10,310 bases of DNA, taken from assembly GCA_028714275.1 (NCBI GenBank), contig JAQTMP010000025.1:1-10310 (forward strand). The letters run 5' to 3'. Source of the DNA: Candidatus Paceibacterota bacterium. GTDB lineage: Bacteria; Patescibacteriota; Minisyncoccia; Phycocordibacterales; CAINVO01. The notes under the pieces are model-generated. The model worked only from the letters and a program-made list of their open reading frames with translations. It was not told the DNA's origin and did not search any database. The position numbers were made by a program, and so were the translations under genes. Positions 6,789-10,310 of the stretch are shown piece by piece. Within the stretch, counting starts at the first letter, position 1. The number at the start of each line of letters is the position of its first letter.

Positions 6789-7409
6789 CTAGAGGCTGAG
6801 GGAGAGGGCTTTTTTCAAATTTTTCCTCACGCTCTCGACCGATTGATTGGCATCAATGATCACATGCGGCACGCGAGTCAAAAATTGCATAAAGCCCTCA
6901 CGCATCCGCTTGTGAAAATCCAGCTTTTTGGCATCAAAGTGATTATTTTCATCCTCACCCTGACCGGCCTTGCGCCGTAGGCCCGTCTCGATGTCAACGT
7001 CGAGGTAAATGTACAGGTCGGGCCTAATCTCACCGAGATAGAAGTCGCGAATGGTCCAGAAAAACTTCTCGAGCTCTTTGGCCTCCTGTCCGTAAATCTG
7101 ATACGCAAACGTGGACGAATCAAAACGGTCGGAAATGATCGTGATTCCCCGTTCGAGCGCGGGCAAGACAGTATTTTTGAGATGGTCTGCTCTCGCCGCC
7201 CAAAAGAGGGCAAAAAGAGTCTTAGCATCGGCCTGTTTTGCGTGGGGCGATTTCAAGATCAGATTGCGAATTTCCTCCGCATACTGCGACCCGCCTGGCT
7301 CACGAGTGATCACAACAGCCTCACCCAATTCCTCCTTGAGTCTTTTGAGTTGAGAACTTTTGCCGGCGCCATCGCCTCCTTCCACTACGATAAATTTGCC
7401 TTTTTTCAT
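6789..7409 (-). CDS. tmk: Thymidylate (dTMP) kinase
   Basis: Phosphorylates dTMP to dTDP with ATP in the cytoplasm, the step after thymidylate synthase. It has 206 residues, typical for the family. Visible motifs: P-loop GGDGAGKSS at 11-19; REPGG at 36-40; ISDRFDSSTFAYQ at 92-104 with the conserved DRF; LDVDIETGLRRKAGQGEDENNHFD at about 136-159, the arginine-containing LID segment. The Asp-Gly between GG and AGKSS differs from plain GxxGxGK but is normal for dTMP kinases. It starts 59 bases after the glyA stop, without an SD. A poor -10-like GATAAC ends 6 nt before the ATG, so it could be cotranscribed with glyA or have its own leaderless start. A strong terminator follows. Confidence 0.95.
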   Translation of the reverse strand: MKKGKFIVVEGGDGAGKSSQLKRLKEELGEAVVITREPGGSQYAEEIRNLILKSPHAKQADAKTLFALFWAARADHLKNTVLPALERGITIISDRFDSSTFAYQIYGQEAKELEKFFWTIRDFYLGEIRPDLYIYLDVDIETGLRRKAGQGEDENNHFDAKKLDFHKRMREGFMQFLTRVPHVIIDANQSVESVRKNLKKALSLSL

Positions 7410-7415
7410 AATTCA

Positions 7416-7421
7416 GTTATC
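7416..7421 (-). promoter_or_regulatory. Possible weak -10 of tmk
   Basis: GATAAC on the minus strand ends 6 nt before the tmk ATG, the same spacing seen at ileS, argS and glyA. It matches TATAAT at only four positions and has no clear -35, so this is weak; AT-rich TATATAG just upstream is an alternative. Confidence 0.22.
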
Positions 7422-7468
7422 TATATAGGTTTTCAAGACTGTGTCTAAATGTAGGGTAGCAGCTTTTG

Positions 7469-8746
7469 CTATTTTTTCAAAGTCTGGTCAATTTTTTGAG
7501 CAATTTCGACAAAGTCGCTTTCCTTTTTTCCCCGAGTGGTCTCAGCCGCCGTGCCGAGTCGGATGCCAGAAGGATCAAAAGCTGAGCGACCCTCACCTGG
7601 AATAGTGTTTTTATTGACGATAATCCCCGCCCGCTCCAAGCGGTCGCTCGCTTCTGCACCGGTGATGCCGCCAGCTCCCTTTTCATTTTTTCTGTCGGTT
7701 TGTTTTTTGATGCCACCCATCCAGACATCTACAAGCACTAGGTGACTATCAGTCCCTCCAGAAATAACATGCCAGCCGAGGCGTGCGAGCTCTTTGGCGA
7801 GCACGCTAGCGTTTTTCATCACCTGTTTGGCATAGGCTCGAAAAGCTGGAGTGTCTGCTTCGCGCAAGGCCACGGCCACTGCTGCAATTTGATTGATATG
7901 AGGGCCACCTTGAAGCCCTGGAAAAACCGCTTTGTCTACTAGCTCCGCGGCGCTGACTTTTTTCCTGGCCCCCTTACCTATTTTATTATCCGCCATTTTT
8001 ATCTCCAGATCTTTCCTGACAAAAATAATAGCGCTGCGGGGCCCTCGCAAAGTTTTGTGGACGGTAGTCGTGACTACATCAGCGTAATCAAAGGGTGAAG
8101 GGTACGCTCGCCCGGCAATCAATCCGGCAAAATGAGACATGTCACACATCAAGATCGGATGCGTCCCGTCAGACAAGGTGACAGCATCCGCAATTTCACG
8201 GAACTTTTTAAAATCCACTTTACGAGGATAGGCTGTAAAGCCGCACACGATGATGCGAGGCTTTTCTTCTATCGCTTGCTGACGCAAGGCTTTGTAATCA
8301 ATTATCTCTGTAATCGGATCAACCCCATAAGGGATCTGGAGCCAAAATTTTCCCGTAGCTGAAACTTTGTGCCCGTGAGTGAGGTGTCCGCCGTGAGAAA
8401 GTGACATGCCCATGATCGTTTCCCCTTTTGGGACGAGGGCGGTGTAGACAGCTAGGTTGGCGGGAGAGCCAGAAAGTGGCTGCACATTGACGTGCCATGA
8501 GTCTGACGAAAGTCCGAAAAGTTTTAAAGCTCTTTTTTGAGCAAGCAATTCAATTTTATCGATAATCACATTGCCCCCATAATATCTTTTACCCGGATAC
8601 CCTTCAGCGTATTTGTTGGTCAGCTCGGAGCCGAGAGCTTTGAGCACATCGTCCGATACATAATTTTCCGAAGCGATCAAATTGATTACTTTTTTCTGAC
8701 GCTTTTTTTCGGCCTCTATGAGAGCGTGGATTTGAGTGTCCTTCAT
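7469..8746 (-). CDS. glyA: Serine hydroxymethyltransferase
   Basis: A PLP enzyme converting serine and tetrahydrofolate to glycine and 5,10-methylene-tetrahydrofolate, the carbon donor for ThyA. It has 425 residues, within family range. Visible: INLIASEN (21-28); the EGYPGKRYYGG block (48-58); SHGGHLTHGH (117-126); CDMSHFAGLIA (201-211) with Asp202 and His205 near PLP; TTTVHKTLRGPRS (226-238), where Lys231 should form the PLP aldimine; FPGLQGGPH (275-283); SGIRLGT (393-399) with Arg396 for the carboxylate. Compared with E. coli GlyA there is an extra lysine-rich stretch around 245-270 (KMADNKIGKGARKK), and VHK replaces the usual THK. Both look like lineage variants rather than damage. The start is supported by an extended -10 six bases upstream. 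It is divergent from thyA, which uses its product. Confidence 0.96.
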   Translation of the reverse strand: MKDTQIHALIEAEKKRQKKVINLIASENYVSDDVLKALGSELTNKYAEGYPGKRYYGGNVIIDKIELLAQKRALKLFGLSSDSWHVNVQPLSGSPANLAVYTALVPKGETIMGMSLSHGGHLTHGHKVSATGKFWLQIPYGVDPITEIIDYKALRQQAIEEKPRIIVCGFTAYPRKVDFKKFREIADAVTLSDGTHPILMCDMSHFAGLIAGRAYPSPFDYADVVTTTVHKTLRGPRSAIIFVRKDLEIKMADNKIGKGARKKVSAAELVDKAVFPGLQGGPHINQIAAVAVALREADTPAFRAYAKQVMKNASVLAKELARLGWHVISGGTDSHLVLVDVWMGGIKKQTDRKNEKGAGGITGAEASDRLERAGIIVNKNTIPGEGRSAFDPSGIRLGTAAETTRGKKESDFVEIAQKIDQTLKK

Positions 8747-8752
8747 AGAGCC

Positions 8753-8761
8753 ATTGTATCA
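8753..8761 (-). promoter_or_regulatory. Putative extended -10 promoter of glyA (leaderless)
   Basis: The minus strand reads TGA-TACAAT, then six bases (GGCTCT), then the glyA ATG. TGnTACAAT is a good extended -10. There is no SD. The same eight bases GATACAAT occur on the plus strand upstream of thyA, suggesting similar promoters drive the divergent pair. Confidence 0.5.
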
Positions 8762-8821
8762 AAATCAGCCTACAAGCAAAAACTAGACAAAACCAGCCTG
8801 GCGTGAATAATGAAAGATAGA

Positions 8822-8840
8822 TACAATAAGCACATAAAAT
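8822..8840 (+). promoter_or_regulatory. Candidate thyA promoter elements
   Basis: Two -10-like hexamers precede thyA. TACAAT (8822-8827) would give a leader of about 20 nt, and TAAAAT (8835-8840) would give one of about 7 nt. The first shares GATACAAT with the glyA promoter. No convincing -35 was found for either. Only a weak purine run (AAAAGAA) precedes the ATG. Confidence 0.35.
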
Positions 8841-8853
8841 AGAATCAAAAGAA

Positions 8854-9783
8854 ATGAAACAATACCACGATCTACTCAAGCAAATCATGGCCGAAGGTGA
8901 AGACACCACCGATCGTACCGGCACTGGTACCCGAGCGATATTTGGCCCTCAAATGCGCTTCAACCTAGCCGATGGCTTCCCATTGCTGACGACCAAAAAG
9001 GTGCCGTTCAGGCTCATTCTGAGCGAGCTGCTCTGGTTTATCGCCGGGGACACCAAGCTTCGCACACTGTTGGCTGCCAACAACCACATCTGGGATGAAT
9101 GGCCTTACAAATGGTATCTCAAGTCGGAAGGCTTGCCGATACCGGCCACAAGCAGTGAGGAATGGAAAAATGGCCTCAAAACTTTTACTGACCGCATCGT
9201 CGCCGATGATGAGTTCAACAAAAAGTACGGGGACCTCGGACCAGTGTACGGCTATCAGTGGCGTTCATGGCCAAACCTAGACAAGGATGGCCACAACCAG
9301 CCGATCGACCAGCTCTCCCGTTTGATCGAGGATATCAAAAAATCCCCGGACTCACGCAGACTGATTGTCTCGGCTTGGAATCCGGCCGAGATTGATGAGA
9401 TGGCCAAAGCGGGGCTTCCTCCCTGCCACTGCCTCTTTCAGTTTAAAATCCTAAACGGAAAAATGTCGCTCCAGCTTTACCAACGCTCGTGCGACACCTT
9501 TCTCGGGGTGCCATTCAACATTGCTAGCTATGCCTTGCTCTTGATGATGGTGGCTCAAGTCACTGGCTACACGCCGCATGAGTTTATCTGGGCAGGGGGT
9601 GATGTGCATGTATACAAAAACCACTTCACTCAGGTTTGCGAACAGTTGACACGGGATTTTCGCCCGCTGCCGACTGTCAAGATCAATCCCGACGTCAAAG
9701 ATCTCTTCTCCTTCAAAATGGAAGACTTCGAGCTCGTTGGCTACGATCCGCATCCGCCGATCAAGGCCCCGATTGCGGTGTAG
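8854..9783 (+). CDS. thyA: Thymidylate synthase
   Basis: Makes dTMP from dUMP and methylene-tetrahydrofolate, releasing dihydrofolate. It has 309 residues. Visible: DRTGTGT (20-26) with the phosphate-binding Arg21; FPLLTTKKV (42-50); LSELLWFIAGDT (57-67); DLGPVYGYQWR (127-137); DSRRLIVSAWNP (166-177) with the paired arginines; LPPCHCLFQF (188-197) with catalytic Cys191; QLYQRSCDTFLGVPFNIASY (207-226) binding dUMP; GDVHVYKNH (249-257). It ends APIAV, the normal C-terminus that closes over the active site. The region at about 85-125 is longer than in the 264-residue E. coli enzyme and resembles the insertion known in Lactobacillus casei ThyA (316 residues). The DHFR gene follows after 37 bases, a classic thyA-folA pairing. 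Confidence 0.97.
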   Translation: MKQYHDLLKQIMAEGEDTTDRTGTGTRAIFGPQMRFNLADGFPLLTTKKVPFRLILSELLWFIAGDTKLRTLLAANNHIWDEWPYKWYLKSEGLPIPATSSEEWKNGLKTFTDRIVADDEFNKKYGDLGPVYGYQWRSWPNLDKDGHNQPIDQLSRLIEDIKKSPDSRRLIVSAWNPAEIDEMAKAGLPPCHCLFQFKILNGKMSLQLYQRSCDTFLGVPFNIASYALLLMMVAQVTGYTPHEFIWAGGDVHVYKNHFTQVCEQLTRDFRPLPTVKINPDVKDLFSFKMEDFELVGYDPHPPIKAPIAV

Positions 9784-9820
9784 AGGCTGTAAAAAAATAC
9801 CGAAAACAAAACGTAAAAAA

Positions 9821-10310
9821 ATGAAAGTATTTATCATTGCAGCCTTGACCGCAGACGGTTTCATTGCCCGCGACTCGAGCCAGTCGCCTTTTACTTGGAC
9901 TAGCAAAGAAGACAAGAAAAGGTTTGTGGAGCTCACCAAGCGAGCGGGAGTGGTGGTGATGGGATCAGAAACCTTCAAAACGTTTCCCCAGCCGCTAAAA
10001 GAACGAGTCAATATCGTGTACTCCCGCTCGCAAAGTTTTAAAGGTGCAGAAATGACCCAAGACGAGCCGCGCGTCCTTTTGCAAAAACTCGCCGAGCGAG
10101 GGTTTGCCGAAGTGGCTATCTGTGGTGGCGGTCAGATCTACACCCTGTTTATGAAAGCTGGAGTGGTCACGACACTCTACATGACTGTCGAACCCACTCT
10201 CTTTGGCCAAGGCCTATCACTTTTTAATCAAGAAATTTCTCAAAGCCTGCGTCTCGTGAACAAAGAGACAACCGCCACCGGAACAATTTTTCTTGAATAC
10301 GAAGTGGTGA
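9821..10310 (+). CDS. folA: Dihydrofolate reductase family protein (163 residues visible, open at the right edge)
   Basis: Expected to reduce the dihydrofolate released by ThyA using NADPH. It starts MKVFIIAALTADGFIARDSS, with the DHFR first strand and ADGFIAR. WTSKEDKKRFVELTKRAG follows at 26-43, with acidic residues E30/D31 near the usual substrate-binding acid. Then come VVVMGSETF (45-52), VNIVYSR (63-69), AICGGGQIYTLF (99-110) with the glycine pair that binds NADPH, and TLYMTVEPTLFGQG (118-131). MGSET differs from the common MGRxT. DHFR and the RibD C-terminal reductase share this fold, so the sequence alone fits either; the 37-base distance from thyA favours DHFR. There is no SD, and the AT-rich gap has no terminator, so it is probably cotranscribed with thyA. 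The frame has no stop before the window ends but is near full family length. Confidence 0.85.
   Translation, partial: MKVFIIAALTADGFIARDSSQSPFTWTSKEDKKRFVELTKRAGVVVMGSETFKTFPQPLKERVNIVYSRSQSFKGAEMTQDEPRVLLQKLAERGFAEVAICGGGQIYTLFMKAGVVTTLYMTVEPTLFGQGLSLFNQEISQSLRLVNKETTATGTIFLEYEVV

Noticed and set aside
7111..7448. Plus-strand open frames opposite tmk
   Set aside because: They are shadows of the dTMP kinase frame, which carries all expected motifs.
7425..7468. Possible terminator after glyA (TAGCA/TGCTA and AGAC/GTCT short repeats)
   Set aside because: Stems of only 4-5 bp and no T-run; glyA and tmk may be cotranscribed.
9451..10011. 186-codon open frame on the minus strand across thyA and the DHFR gene
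   Set aside because: It is antisense to two clearly recognised genes, resembles no family, and has no start signals.

Overview
The window looks like a chromosomal housekeeping segment from a bacterium of the Candidate Phyla Radiation (Patescibacteria, probably Parcubacteria-like). This lineage call is inference from protein style: an archaeal/eukaryotic-type IleRS, a short divergent DHFR, SHMT and RecO variants, AT-rich short intergenic regions and almost no Shine-Dalgarno sequences. No mobile element, CRISPR array, tRNA or rRNA was seen, and no gene-free stretch exceeds 300 bases.

Layout. From the left edge to 8746 every gene lies on the minus strand. In transcription order these are glyA (8746-7469), tmk (7409-6789), argS (6709-4955), a 150-residue orphan gene (4894-4442), ileS (4189-539) and the first 168 codons of recO (504 to beyond the left edge). 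A 107-base divergent promoter region (8747-8853) separates them from the plus-strand pair thyA (8854-9783) and a DHFR gene (9821 to beyond the right edge). Rho-independent terminators follow tmk and the orphan gene. A 29-bp inverted repeat of unknown role lies between the orphan gene and ileS.

How the genes fit together. SHMT makes methylene-tetrahydrofolate, thymidylate synthase uses it to make dTMP, DHFR regenerates tetrahydrofolate and thymidylate kinase phosphorylates dTMP. The right half therefore encodes a full thymidylate cycle plus the next step toward dTTP. The left half holds two class I aminoacyl-tRNA synthetases and a recombination/repair gene.

Main points of interest. (1) IleRS carries a complete histidine-phosphatase domain of about 200 residues, with all catalytic residues, inserted in its catalytic core between the WxxSPLPIW strand and the second half of the Rossmann fold. 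(2) Several genes (ileS, argS, glyA, perhaps tmk) have a -10-like hexamer ending exactly 6 nt before an ATG, which predicts leaderless mRNAs. The orphan gene is the only one with a leader and a strong GGAGG. (3) The long inverted repeat upstream of ileS is unexplained.
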